From Solimicrobium sp040544425 (lineage in GTDB: Bacteria > Pseudomonadota > Gammaproteobacteria > Burkholderiales > Burkholderiaceae_D), in the NCBI GenBank assembly GCA_040544425.1, contig JBEONO010000002.1, positions 248,001 through 312,000 of the forward strand: a stretch of DNA of 64,000 nt, in the 5' to 3' direction. This document shows, piece by piece, positions 44,332-52,990 of this stretch (its first letter is position 1; every line of letters begins with the position of its first letter). The position numbers and the translations under genes are program-made. The notes beneath the pieces were generated by a model. It had not been told where the DNA came from, did not search any database, and worked only from the letters and a program-made list of their open reading frames with translations.

Positions 44332-44441
44332 GACGGCCATAACAAGGTTCGAAGTGACATTGCAATTGTTGAATTCACCGATGGGTCAACAGGACTGGTT
44401 GGCCGACAATGTGCCTCCGCTAATTTTTAATGGAGATCATC

Positions 44442-44714
44442 ATGACCCCAATTATTCCCCAGTCCACCGTAACTATCCTGCCCCCCCCGGCTGCACGGCC
44501 CGAAGCACCTGAGCCATCACTACTCATTCGATTCATCGCCACGATGGGACGCGATCCGGTACTGATCCTGACGTCAGCCTTTGCCATTGAAAGCGCAGTG
44601 TGCCTTGCGAAAGGCAGACCAGGCCTTGCACTGGGATTTGCCATTGCAACTCTTTGGGCTGCATCGAAATCCGAAACGCTGGCAGACCTGTTCGCACCGC
44701 TATTGCCAGAGTAG
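44442..44714 (+). CDS. Small hydrophobic protein, 90 aa
   Basis: 90 residues from the ATG at 44442, which has GGAG six bases ahead; an ATG four codons earlier lies before that ribosome site. The N-terminal third is Pro-rich (ILPPPAARPEAPEPS). It is followed by two hydrophobic stretches (VLILTSAFAIESAVCLA and ALGFAIATLWAAS) that could be a helical hairpin in the membrane. The gene is convergent with the patatin gene. Function unknown. Confidence 0.5.
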   Translation: MTPIIPQSTVTILPPPAARPEAPEPSLLIRFIATMGRDPVLILTSAFAIESAVCLAKGRPGLALGFAIATLWAASKSETLADLFAPLLPE

Positions 44715-44740
44715 CGACCGGATCTGCCCCGCAGGCAGAA

Positions 44741-46054
44741 TCACTTCTTGACTGAGGTATCGTGATGCGCCAAATCATACACGGTGACACCATCGTCCTC
44801 AGTCGCCATCCGCAGCCAGTTCGGATTATCCAAGGTGGACTGCATATCACGCCTGCCTGCCTCCCAATGCGCCTGCATGGTCGCCCGTGAAAACTCATAA
44901 TCTTTCGACTCAAGTTCATAGCGGTCCTGGCGATAAATCAAATGCACGATATCCAGATGCGCCGTTTCCGTCACACTCTTGAGATACTTCACTTCCGGAT
45001 CATTGCGCATTGACGCTGGCAGCTTGGCGATCAAACGCTGCACGTTCATTTTTGCTTTATGTAATGCAGCTGCAAAATCAGTACCCAAACGAGTGCGGCT
45101 CGAATACTGAATATCTTTTTGGCGCGACATCACGCCGCCCATGTTCTGCGGCATGGAACCACGGGCACTGAACAAATCAACCTGTACCGCCATGGTTTTT
45201 TTCAAATCACGATTATCAAGCACGTATTGCAGGGGCGTATTGGATACGATGCCACCATCCCAATACGGTTCACCATCAATCATGATCGGCGCAAACGCAG
45301 GCGGCAAGGCACCGCTGGCCATGATGTGTTCCGGCCCGATCAGCTGCTTGGTATTGTCGAAGTAAACCGAATTCCCGGTGCGCACATTCACAGCGCCGAC
45401 CGAGAGTCGCACTTTCCCGGTGTTGATCAGATCAAAATCAACCAGACGTTCCAGTGTTTCGCGCAATGGCGCGGTGTCGTAGTAACTGATCGCCGCGTCT
45501 GTACCTTCAGGTTGAAACATCGGTGGCGGAATCCGTGGCTTGTAAAAACCCGGCACGCCCCAGGACGCCGCCATCGACGCGCCCATCTGATGAATGGTCG
45601 ACCACTGCTGATCAAATAGCGGCGCATACAGTGAACTGTGTGAGGTGACCAGATTCCAGAATTCTTCGAGACGCTGCAGTCTGCGATGCGGTTCATTACC
45701 GGCAATCAGCGCGCAATTGATCGCGCCAATCGACACACCGGCCAGCCAGTGCGGTTCCGTTGGAATTTTTGTCAGCGCTTCAAACACGCCAGCCTGATAA
45801 GCCCCCAAGGCTCCACCGCCCTGCAATACCAGAGCGATATGTTCATGGTCCAATTTGGGAGGATGATCGTGGCGCGGATGGGTGAACGAGACTGTCACGC
45901 GTTTGGGAGTGGCCTTGGGCTTGACGGTATGTTTGACAGAGGGTTTGGTCGCGGGCTTGGCCTGCCTGACGGCACGCTTCACTGCGGCTTTTGCAACGGG
46001 CTTGCCGGCCACCTTGCTTGCCGTCCTGCTTACTGGTTTTCGTGTCGTAGCCAT
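44741..46054 (-). CDS. Patatin-like phospholipase with Lys/Ala-rich N-terminal tail
   Basis: 437 residues. Residues 1-55 are almost entirely Lys, Ala, Pro, Arg and Val in PAKAAVKRAV-like steps, resembling histone-H1-like tails. The patatin domain follows: oxyanion loop QGGGALGAYQAGVFEAL, nucleophile Ser in the elbow GVSIGAINCAL, and catalytic Asp in YWDGGIVSNTPLQY. The C-terminal ~100 residues resemble the DUF3734 extension of this bacterial subgroup. Such enzymes hydrolyse phospholipids or storage lipids. The basic tail could bind polyanions, including DNA or polyhydroxybutyrate-associated surfaces (inference). Confidence 0.9.
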   Translation of the reverse strand: MATTRKPVSRTASKVAGKPVAKAAVKRAVRQAKPATKPSVKHTVKPKATPKRVTVSFTHPRHDHPPKLDHEHIALVLQGGGALGAYQAGVFEALTKIPTEPHWLAGVSIGAINCALIAGNEPHRRLQRLEEFWNLVTSHSSLYAPLFDQQWSTIHQMGASMAASWGVPGFYKPRIPPPMFQPEGTDAAISYYDTAPLRETLERLVDFDLINTGKVRLSVGAVNVRTGNSVYFDNTKQLIGPEHIMASGALPPAFAPIMIDGEPYWDGGIVSNTPLQYVLDNRDLKKTMAVQVDLFSARGSMPQNMGGVMSRQKDIQYSSRTRLGTDFAAALHKAKMNVQRLIAKLPASMRNDPEVKYLKSVTETAHLDIVHLIYRQDRYELESKDYEFSRATMQAHWEAGRRDMQSTLDNPNWLRMATEDDGVTVYDLAHHDTSVKK

Positions 46055-46149
46055 GTGATCGCATCATCTCCATAGGAATGAAACATGCAAAGAACTTTGC
46101 ATCATCGAAAACGCACTATAACACTGCCGATTGAAAGTTTTATGACCGT

Positions 46150-46779
46150 TTAAAACTTGTGTCCGAGCTTGGCTGCCTTGGTCAACAGGTAGCGTTCATT
46201 AAACGGATTTTTTTTGATGATCAACGGAATATGTTCCACCACATCGATACCATACTCCAGCAATGCGGCTGCCTTGCGCGGATTATTGCTCATTAATCGA
46301 ACCGATTTGATTCCCAAATGTTTCAGCATTGGCTGACAAATCCGGTAGTTGCGCTGATCTGGTGCAAATCCTAAAGCCTGATTGGCTTCCACCGTGTCTG
46401 CGCCACCGTCCTGCAGACGGTAGGCCAGAATTTTATTGAGCAGCCCGATACCGCGCCCTTCCTGACGCAGATACAGCAAAGCCCCGCGACCTTCGCCGGC
46501 AATTTTCTGCATCGCCGCTTCCAGCTGCGCACCGCAATCGCAGCGCTGGCTGAACAGGGCATCGCCAGTCAGACACTCCGAATGCAAACGGGCCAGTACC
46601 GGCTGACCGTTGGCGACATCGCCCAGGGTCAATGCCAGATGTTCTTTGCCTGTGGCAGGTTCCAAAAACGCATGCAACTGGAATGTCGCCCAGGTGGTGG
46701 GCAACAAACACGATGAAACGTATTCCACATGGACTGAATCTGGAACTGCCGCTCCCTTACTTTTATCATTACTGGTCAT
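46150..46779 (-). CDS. ribA: GTP cyclohydrolase II
   Basis: 209 residues, the size of stand-alone RibA, which opens GTP to begin riboflavin synthesis. Zinc-binding Cys residues are in LHSECLTGDALFSQRCDCGAQLEAAM, and the GTP-binding/catalytic region is in YLRQEGRGIGLLNKILAYRLQD, followed by VEANQALGFAPDQRNY. The C-terminal lysine-rich end is normal. It follows pirin by 35 bp on the same strand. No FMN riboswitch was seen ahead of it. Confidence 0.95.
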   Translation of the reverse strand: MTSNDKSKGAAVPDSVHVEYVSSCLLPTTWATFQLHAFLEPATGKEHLALTLGDVANGQPVLARLHSECLTGDALFSQRCDCGAQLEAAMQKIAGEGRGALLYLRQEGRGIGLLNKILAYRLQDGGADTVEANQALGFAPDQRNYRICQPMLKHLGIKSVRLMSNNPRKAAALLEYGIDVVEHIPLIIKKNPFNERYLLTKAAKLGHKF

Positions 46780-46814
46780 GCTTGATTCACTTAAAAAGGC
46801 CGTGATCTGGAATA

Positions 46815-47675
46815 TCAGGAAGCCTGGGTCAACGTGCCGTTTTGATAATCCATCACAGCTTGTTCGACTTCGGCGCGCGTATTCATCACAAAAGGCCCAT
46901 ATTGTACTACTGGTTCACCAATCGGCTTGCCAGCCAATACCAAAAATCGGGTTTCCAGATCCAGACTGCGCAATTCAATCCGCTCGCCTTCACTCAATAC
47001 CCCGGCGCAGTGATTGTTGATGACCCGGTCGCCGATCTGCACCTTGCCTTCATAAACGTAAACAAAAGCATGATGATGCATGGCCACATCAAAGCTGACC
47101 GTACTGTTGGGCGGCAGCTTCACATCCACGTAAATCGGTTCTGTGCTGACACCATGAATCGGACCCTGCACCAGCTTGCCTTCTAACTGGAGGTTACCGG
47201 CGATGACCTTGACGGAACCGCCATTTTGCAAGGCATGCACCGGAATTTCCTCCGGCTGAATATCACGATACACCGCCGGTTTCATTTTTTCGCTGGAGGG
47301 TAAATTGATCCACAGCTGAAAACCGCGCATGCGCCCTTCAACCTGCTCCGGCATTTCGGAATGAATCACACCACGTCCGGCAGTCATCCATTGCACGCCG
47401 CCGCTTTTGATATGGCCGACATTGCCCATATGATCTTCATGCCGCATGTGCCCGTCGAGAATATACGTGACCGTGTCAAAGCCGCGATGCGGATGAGCCG
47501 GAAATCCGGCGATGTAGTCTCCTGGATTGACCGAAGAAAATTCATCCAGCATCAAAAACGGATCGAGTCGCGCATGCGGACCGCTGCCCAGACTGCGCAG
47601 CAGTTTCACCCCTGCGCCATCGGAGGTGGCTAAACCGGTGATTTCTCTTTCTAAACGTCGAACTTGAGTGTCCAT
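46815..47675 (-). CDS. Pirin family protein
   Basis: 286 residues from the ATG at 47675, six bases after AGGAA; the frame extends far upstream to 47906 but that part has no homology. It is a bicupin. The metal-binding N-terminal cupin has DPFLMLDEFSSV, FPAHPHRGFDTVTYILDGHMRHEDHMGN and RGVIHSEMPE. The C-terminal pirin domain has PPNSTVSFDVAMHHHAFVYVYEG. Pirins include quercetinase activity and redox-sensing roles. Convergence of function with the next gene, ribA, is not known. Confidence 0.9.
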   Translation of the reverse strand: MDTQVRRLEREITGLATSDGAGVKLLRSLGSGPHARLDPFLMLDEFSSVNPGDYIAGFPAHPHRGFDTVTYILDGHMRHEDHMGNVGHIKSGGVQWMTAGRGVIHSEMPEQVEGRMRGFQLWINLPSSEKMKPAVYRDIQPEEIPVHALQNGGSVKVIAGNLQLEGKLVQGPIHGVSTEPIYVDVKLPPNSTVSFDVAMHHHAFVYVYEGKVQIGDRVINNHCAGVLSEGERIELRSLDLETRFLVLAGKPIGEPVVQYGPFVMNTRAEVEQAVMDYQNGTLTQAS

Positions 47676-47924
47676 ATCCATTTCCTGTGATTTGGTGGGA
47701 TTACAAATGTGCTGCCAGCGCTGCAATATAATCCATATAGACTTTCGACGCCGAAGGCACAGCAAAATTATAAAGAGGCTGATCCAATTCTGGCGCAATT
47801 GAATCAGACAGTCTTGGAAAATATTTGCAGCGACATTGCCAATTGCAACGGTGCAGAATAAGGTTTCTGGTATGCTGCTGCACACTCTGGTTCCGGCTTT
47901 GATCACTACGAAAATAATTCAACC

Positions 47925-48449
47925 ATGACAAATAAACTCTTTTGCGCCGCACTGATCGCCCTGGCCCTGACTCCCGTCGCTCATGCGCAAACCAGTGCCG
48001 AACCGGCGGCAACGCCCACGTTTCTGGGCATGAACATCATCGACTCAAAACCGCTCAATGAAGTCTGGATCGAATCCGGATTTCTGTCCTATCACTGGGA
48101 TCGCGACAAGAATTTGAACGGCAATAACTATGGTCTGGGTGGCGAATACCGGTTTTCAACCGTGAGCGCGGTTACGGTCGGACGCTTCTATAACAGTGAC
48201 CGCGAATATTCGAGCTACGCCGGTGTGTACTATCAACCGATCCAGTTAGGCCCGATCCGCCTTGGCGCGGTTGCCGGTGGATTCAATGGTTATCCGCACA
48301 TGAACAACGGCGGCTGGTTCCTGGCGGCCGTACCCATGGCCAGTGCCGAATGGGGACGGTTCGGGTTCAATCTTGCCATTGTGCCCAGTTTGCAAAATCG
48401 TTTGTATGGGGCGATTTCTTTGCAGGTGAAGGTCAGGGTTTGGGATTGA
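47925..48449 (+). CDS. Exported beta-rich protein, unknown function
   Basis: 174 residues with a clear signal peptide (residues 1-21, ending AHA/QTSA). The mature part is rich in Gly, Tyr, Phe and Trp with alternating strands (GFLSYHWDRDKNLNGNNYGLGGEYRF, GRFYNSDREYSSYAGVYY, LGAVAGGFNGYPHMNNGGWF). This suggests a small eight-strand barrel in the outer membrane, somewhat PagP-like in size and pattern. No confident family assignment. It is divergent from pirin. Confidence 0.6.
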   Translation: MTNKLFCAALIALALTPVAHAQTSAEPAATPTFLGMNIIDSKPLNEVWIESGFLSYHWDRDKNLNGNNYGLGGEYRFSTVSAVTVGRFYNSDREYSSYAGVYYQPIQLGPIRLGAVAGGFNGYPHMNNGGWFLAAVPMASAEWGRFGFNLAIVPSLQNRLYGAISLQVKVRVWD

Positions 48450-48578
48450 AGATTGGCGACAGCCATGCTATGCCAATCACGCTGCGAATTTTTTTCTTAT
48501 ATTCTCCTCTGAATTAGCTATTGAACATATTAAATGCATTGTGCAATACTTGTTTCACACCCGATTGCAGGAGCATAT

Positions 48579-48809
48579 ATGATTGCCATTTCAATACAAC
48601 TTCCGGACGAAATTGAAGAGCGACTATCGCAACTGGCCAAATTAACCGGGCGATCCAAAACATTTTATGTGACCGAAGCCATTGTTCAACATTTGGATGA
48701 TTTGGAAGACCTGTACCTTGCCGAAAAAAGATTAACTGACATTCGCACAGGAGAAGTCAAAACCATTCCGCTTGAAGAAATGATGCGCCGCTATGACCTG
48801 GAAGATTGA
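48579..48809 (+). CDS. RelB/CopG-type antitoxin
   Basis: 76 residues from the ATG at 48579 with an AGGAG site. A ribbon-helix-helix start (MIAISIQLPDEIEERLSQLAKLTGRSKTFYVTEAI) is followed by an acidic tail (EDLYLAEKRLTDIRTGEVKTIPLEEMMRRYDLED) of the type that neutralises RelE toxins. The stop overlaps the start of the adjacent relE-like reading frame, the usual antitoxin-first operon arrangement. The antitoxin itself is intact. Confidence 0.88.
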   Translation: MIAISIQLPDEIEERLSQLAKLTGRSKTFYVTEAIVQHLDDLEDLYLAEKRLTDIRTGEVKTIPLEEMMRRYDLED

Positions 48810-49062
48810 ATTCGATCCGTCAGCGGCAAAAGAACTGGCGAAGTAGGATCGCCAAATTGCCAGGCGAATATTGGGTTTTCTTAATGATCGTGTCGCACCT
48901 CTAGAAAATCCGAGAAGTATTGGCGAAGCTCTCAAAGGGTCAACGCTGGGCGATTTTTGGAAATATCGTGTCGGCGATTACCGCATCATCAGCAATATTG
49001 AGGATGACACAGTACGCATCCTTGTTGTGAAAATTGGTAATCGACGTGAGGTATACCGCTAA
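48793..49062 (+). pseudogene. RelE-type toxin interrupted by an in-frame stop
   Basis: The frame opens at ATG 48793 (MTWKIEFDPSAAKELAK), is broken by TAG at 48844-48846, and continues in the same frame to 49062 with the remaining RelE core (DRQIARRILGFLNDRV, STLGDFWKYRVGDYRIISNI, ILVVKIGNRREVYR). A single base change could restore the codon. The C-terminal catalytic and RNA-binding residues of the family (Arg and Tyr in GDYRII and RREVY) remain. The toxin is therefore probably dead unless the stop is suppressed or sequencing is wrong. Confidence 0.85.
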
Positions 49063-49082
49063 TCCAAATCGGGCCTGTCACT

Positions 49083-49601
49083 TCACGGAGTTTTCAACGA
49101 AGTCCACAAATTATCCCAATCCTCTGGCTCAAAACTACCCTCACGCTTAAAGATAAATTCATTCTTGGCATTGATCACAAAATGCGTAGGCTGTCGGGTA
49201 ATCGGTCCGAAATTATCTTTATGACCCGGCGCATTGCGCCACACCATCGGAAAGCGCTGCTCTTTCGGCACGGCCAGGGCAATCAGCTGGTTGTATTCAT
49301 CAAAATCATTTTTGTTTTGATCGATGTTCACACCCAACAAGACAAAATTGCGTTTGGAATTGCCGACATAAAATTCGCGCATCAGTTTCAAATCGCGCAT
49401 GCACAGATTGCAGCCTGCCGTAAAAAAGCTGACCAATATGGTCTTGCCTAAAAAATCGGTCAACTCGATTTTCTTGCCGTTCGCGTCAACACCTTGCAAA
49501 GTCAGGACAGGAATTGCTTTGTCATCTTGCGCAAAAGCGGACAGACCCAGGGAATAAAATAATCCCGCGCCTCCCAGTTGCAAAATTGTTCTTCTATCCA
49601 T
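49083..49601 (-). CDS. Exported thioredoxin-fold redoxin
   Basis: 172 residues with a signal peptide that starts MDRRTILQLGGAGLFYSLG, a twin-arginine-like motif, so Tat export is possible. The mature part is a TlpA/redoxin-type thioredoxin fold: ELTDFLGKTILVSFFTAGCNLCMRDLKLM with a CxxC pair (GCNLC), then NFVLLGVNIDQN and PTHFVINAKNEFI. A thiol-disulfide or Sco-like periplasmic role is expected; the partner is unknown. It is a lone gene downstream of the cobalamin operon but beyond its terminator. Confidence 0.8.
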   Translation of the reverse strand: MDRRTILQLGGAGLFYSLGLSAFAQDDKAIPVLTLQGVDANGKKIELTDFLGKTILVSFFTAGCNLCMRDLKLMREFYVGNSKRNFVLLGVNIDQNKNDFDEYNQLIALAVPKEQRFPMVWRNAPGHKDNFGPITRQPTHFVINAKNEFIFKREGSFEPEDWDNLWTSLKTP

Positions 49602-49832
49602 CTGATTACTTCCCTTTTTGAATGTTCGCTATGTGGTAGTCAAAAAATAAAGCACCATCTTACAAAAATCTGCCGCGATCAGCGCAAATATTTGCTCGGG
49701 CTTGAAATTAAATAAACATGATTATTTAAGCTAGCTTATCGCGCAACAGTGTCTATCTATACACAAATGATCTGGTCTGCATTTTTACGACATGGATTCA
49801 CGACCATCACAAATTGCGCAACTTTATTTCAG

Positions 49833-49873
49833 AAAAGACCGCCGGCATGCACTTTTCAAAATGCCGCGGCCTT
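49833..49873 (-). terminator. Intrinsic terminator after cobQ
   Basis: Reading leftward, AAGGCCGC-GGCAT pairs with ATGCCGGCGGTCTT through 13 base pairs with one bulged base and one G-T pair. It is followed by a T run (49836-49833). It lies just past the cobQ stop and ends the btu-cob operon before the redoxin gene. Bases 49602-49832 of this 276-bp gap are AT-rich and show no gene. Confidence 0.75.
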
Positions 49874-49877
49874 GATC

Positions 49878-51326
49878 TTAATTAAATCGGGTTTTCAATA
49901 AGGCCGACATCAGCGGCTCGGCAGCATCGGCAATCCGGTTCAGGCTGACCTCACGTAAATGGGCTGCATTAATCTGCGCATCACTGTCCAAACCGGCCCA
50001 CTCCAATAAAGCCTTGCAGGCGTCCGGATGATCAAACAGACCATGCAGATAGGTACCCAATACCAGATTGTCGGGCGAGCGCGCCCCTTCCGAGCGTTGA
50101 TCGACATAGAACGCGGGCCGATTTAAGTCCTTGCCATTGGAAATCCCCATATGAATTTCGTAGCCGCTCACTTCCACGTCAGCAAACGCGCAGCGTCCGT
50201 TTACTTTGCTCAAGCGTTTTTTGTTGCCGAGTGTGGTCTCCAGATCCAGCAATCCAAATCCTTTTGCAATACCTGCGTCGCCCTCGATGCCCAGGGGGTC
50301 GCTGATAAATTTGCCTAACATTTGCAAGCCGCCACAGATGCCGATCACTTTGCCACCATAGCGCAAATGTTTTTGCAGGGCAGTTTCCCAACCCTGTGCG
50401 CGCAGCCAGGCCAGGTCGGCGCGGGTATTTTTGCTGCCCGGCAGGATGATCAGGTCAGCATGGGGAATCGGCTGACCCGGACCGACAAACTCAATATGCA
50501 CATCGGGATGCACGCGCAGGATGTCGAAATCGGTGTGATTGCTAATCCGCGGCAAAACCGGAACCACGATCCGGAAAGCACCCTGGGCATCTTGCTGCGA
50601 TTGCACGGCATCTTCCGCATCCAGATACAGGCCATGTAAATACGGCAGCACCGCCAGCACCGGTTTGCCGGTTTGCTGCTCCAGCCAATCGAGCCCGGGC
50701 TGCAGTAAGGCGATATCACCGCGAAAGCGATTGATCACAAAACCGATAATGCGTTGCCGTTCACTTTCAGACAGGCAGGACAAGGTGCCGACAATATGCG
50801 CAAACACACCACCGCGGTCGATATCGGCAACCAAAATGACCGGGCAATCGACCTCTTCGGCAAATCCCATATTGGCAATATCACGGTCACGCAAATTGAT
50901 TTCGGCAGGACTGCCCGCCCCTTCAACCACGATGGCCTCGTAATGACCCGAGAGGCGCCGATAAGATTCCAGCACGGCCCGCATCGCCACCGTTTTATAC
51001 GAGTGATATTCCTGGGCACGCATTTCCGCGCTGACCTGGCCGTGAATGATGATCTGCGCGCCGGTGTCGCTGGACGGTTTGAGCAGGATCGGATTCATGT
51101 CGCTGTGCGGATTAATTCCCGCCGCCTGCGCCTGCAAGGCCTGAGCGCGGCCGATTTCGCCGCCGTCTTCGGTGACGGCACTGTTCAAGGACATATTCTG
51201 CGGTTTGAACGGCGTCACCCTGATTCCCTGGCGCGCCAAAAGCCGACATAGCGCGGCGACAATGGTCGATTTTCCAGCGTCGGAGGTGGTGCCCTGCACC
51301 ATCAGCGTTTTATACGGAAGTGTCAT
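49878..51326 (-). CDS. cobQ: Cobyric acid synthase
   Basis: 482 residues. It amidates adenosylcobyrinic acid a,c-diamide at four positions using glutamine. The N-terminal dethiobiotin-synthetase-like ATPase domain has MVQGTTSDAGKSTIVAALCRLL and FKPQNMSLNSAV. The C-terminal class I amidotransferase has the nucleophile Cys in VIGICGGLQMLG and the catalytic His region YLHGLFDHP. It overlaps btuF by four bases (ATGA). It is the last gene of the riboswitch-controlled operon. Confidence 0.95.
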   Translation of the reverse strand: MTLPYKTLMVQGTTSDAGKSTIVAALCRLLARQGIRVTPFKPQNMSLNSAVTEDGGEIGRAQALQAQAAGINPHSDMNPILLKPSSDTGAQIIIHGQVSAEMRAQEYHSYKTVAMRAVLESYRRLSGHYEAIVVEGAGSPAEINLRDRDIANMGFAEEVDCPVILVADIDRGGVFAHIVGTLSCLSESERQRIIGFVINRFRGDIALLQPGLDWLEQQTGKPVLAVLPYLHGLYLDAEDAVQSQQDAQGAFRIVVPVLPRISNHTDFDILRVHPDVHIEFVGPGQPIPHADLIILPGSKNTRADLAWLRAQGWETALQKHLRYGGKVIGICGGLQMLGKFISDPLGIEGDAGIAKGFGLLDLETTLGNKKRLSKVNGRCAFADVEVSGYEIHMGISNGKDLNRPAFYVDQRSEGARSPDNLVLGTYLHGLFDHPDACKALLEWAGLDSDAQINAAHLREVSLNRIADAAEPLMSALLKTRFN

Positions 51327-52207
51327 TGTTTGGCCCGCGCCTGATCCAGTTTGTCACACAATGCGGCAGTCCCGGCAATCATGCGCGGGCCGGCACGATT
51401 GATCAGGTTACCGTCGATTAAAAATAAATTTTGATGCTTCACTGCGGTCATGGCGGGATAGCGTTTCCACATCATTACGCCGCGTTCGGTCGAATTTTTT
51501 TCATCCGTGCCGATGATCGCTTCCGGATCAAGGCGCAACACCGATTCAATATCAACATTCGGTGAGACCGTTTTTAAATCCGCAAAAATATTCACACCAC
51601 CGCACAATTTAATCGCATCGCTCACGATATGCTGACCGTTCAAGGTATACAACGGTTGATCCCACACCTGGTAGAACAGACGCACCGGAGTGCGTTGCGC
51701 ATATTTCTGTTTGAGCGCGACAAGTTGTTGACGCAATGCTGCGGCCACCTTGTTGGCCTGCTGCTCAGTACCCATCAGACGTCCGAGCGTGGCAACGCTG
51801 TTGGGAATATCGTCGAGACGATGGGGTTGTCCAAAAAATAGCGGAATGCCCAACTGGCGTAACTGTTCGACGTGTTGCTGGTTATTCCCTTCGTACCAGA
51901 CCACAATCAGATCGGGTTTCAGGCTGACGATCCGCTCCATATCCAGACCCAGAGCATCACCGACAACCGGGATGCGTGTCGCCGCCTGTGGGTAGTCACT
52001 GTACCGGACCACACCGACAACATGCTGCCCGCCACCGGCGGCAAACAGAATTTCAGTTTCAGCAGGAGACAGAGAAATGATGCGCTGCGCAGGTTTGCTC
52101 AAGGTGACCGTCAGGCCGGCGTCATCACGTGCGACAATGGCCGCGCTACTTTGCAGCGACGCGCATAGAGATATCCACAGTATCAGCTGGTGCAGGTTTT
52201 TCATCAA
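51323..52207 (-). CDS. btuF: Periplasmic cobalamin-binding protein BtuF
   Basis: 294 residues with a signal peptide (about residues 1-22, LWISLCASLQSSAA). It is a class III periplasmic binding protein: RIISLSPAETEILFAAGGGQHVVGVVRYSDYP, RIVSLKPDLIVVWYEGNN and YQVWDQPLYTLNGQHIVSDAI. The VWDQP Trp region corresponds to the B12-binding cleft of BtuF. It delivers B12 to BtuCD. It lies between btuD and cobQ. Confidence 0.92.
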   Translation of the reverse strand: MMKNLHQLILWISLCASLQSSAAIVARDDAGLTVTLSKPAQRIISLSPAETEILFAAGGGQHVVGVVRYSDYPQAATRIPVVGDALGLDMERIVSLKPDLIVVWYEGNNQQHVEQLRQLGIPLFFGQPHRLDDIPNSVATLGRLMGTEQQANKVAAALRQQLVALKQKYAQRTPVRLFYQVWDQPLYTLNGQHIVSDAIKLCGGVNIFADLKTVSPNVDIESVLRLDPEAIIGTDEKNSTERGVMMWKRYPAMTAVKHQNLFLIDGNLINRAGPRMIAGTAALCDKLDQARAKQ

Positions 52208-52221
52208 TCCCGTCTAATTTT

Positions 52222-52986
52222 TTATCGCGGCACAAACAAACACATCTCGCCGTGCCATATCGTTTCAATTGGATATTCCAAGCATTGACTCAATGCCGCT
52301 TCGGTCATGATTTGCCTGACCGGTCCGGCCTGCCAACTGCCATCATGCATTAACAGCAAGGCGTGGCTGGCGTACCGAAAAGCCAAGTTCAGATCATGAC
52401 TGACCATTATTACAGCTTTATGATGGGTGCGGCATTGCTGGCTAATTATTTGCATGACGCTGTGTTGATGCGACAGATCCAGGGCATTGCTTGGTTCGTC
52501 CAGAAGCATACATTGTGCGTCTTGCGCGAGCAAGGCCGCAATTGCAACACGTTGCCGTTCACCGCCCGAAAGACTGCGCACATCGCGCTGCGCCAGATCG
52601 GCGACATCCAGTTCACGGAGTGCCTCCAGTGCCAGTTGCACATCCTGTTCCGACTCCCAATAATTCCCATCGTGATAAGGATGACGCGCGCCCAGCACAG
52701 TCTCGATCACGCGGTAAGCGAAGGCATCGTTGCGACCCTGCGGCAAATACGAGCGGAGCCGGGCCAATTCCATCAATGGCCAACGTGCCAGCAGGCGTTG
52801 ATTAAAAAATATCTGACCGGCCGAGATCTGCTGCAAGCCAGCCAGACTGCGCAGCAGCGTAGTTTTTCCAGCGCCGTTGCGCCCGATGATGCACCAGCAT
52901 TCTCCTGGCTGCACCTGCCAGTTCAAGGCCTTGAGCAGCAGACGCGATCCGATTTGCAGGCTAAGCTGATTGACTTGAATAGTCAT
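52222..52986 (-). CDS. btuD: Cobalamin ABC transporter ATP-binding protein BtuD
   Basis: 254 residues from the ATG at 52986, four bases after the btuC stop; the longer frame to 53049 overlaps btuC. ABC ATPase motifs are complete: Walker A GRNGAGKTTLLRSLAG, Q-loop YLPQGRNDAF, signature LSGGERQRVAIAALLAQ, Walker B CMLLDEPSNALD and the H-loop VMVSHDLNLAF. It powers B12 import with BtuC and BtuF at the inner membrane. Confidence 0.93.
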   Translation of the reverse strand: MTIQVNQLSLQIGSRLLLKALNWQVQPGECWCIIGRNGAGKTTLLRSLAGLQQISAGQIFFNQRLLARWPLMELARLRSYLPQGRNDAFAYRVIETVLGARHPYHDGNYWESEQDVQLALEALRELDVADLAQRDVRSLSGGERQRVAIAALLAQDAQCMLLDEPSNALDLSHQHSVMQIISQQCRTHHKAVIMVSHDLNLAFRYASHALLLMHDGSWQAGPVRQIMTEAALSQCLEYPIETIWHGEMCLFVPR

Positions 52987-52990
52987 GGCG

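Noticed and set aside
46780..46814. FMN riboswitch ahead of ribA
   Set aside because: The gap to pirin is only 35 bp and lacks the conserved FMN aptamer blocks.
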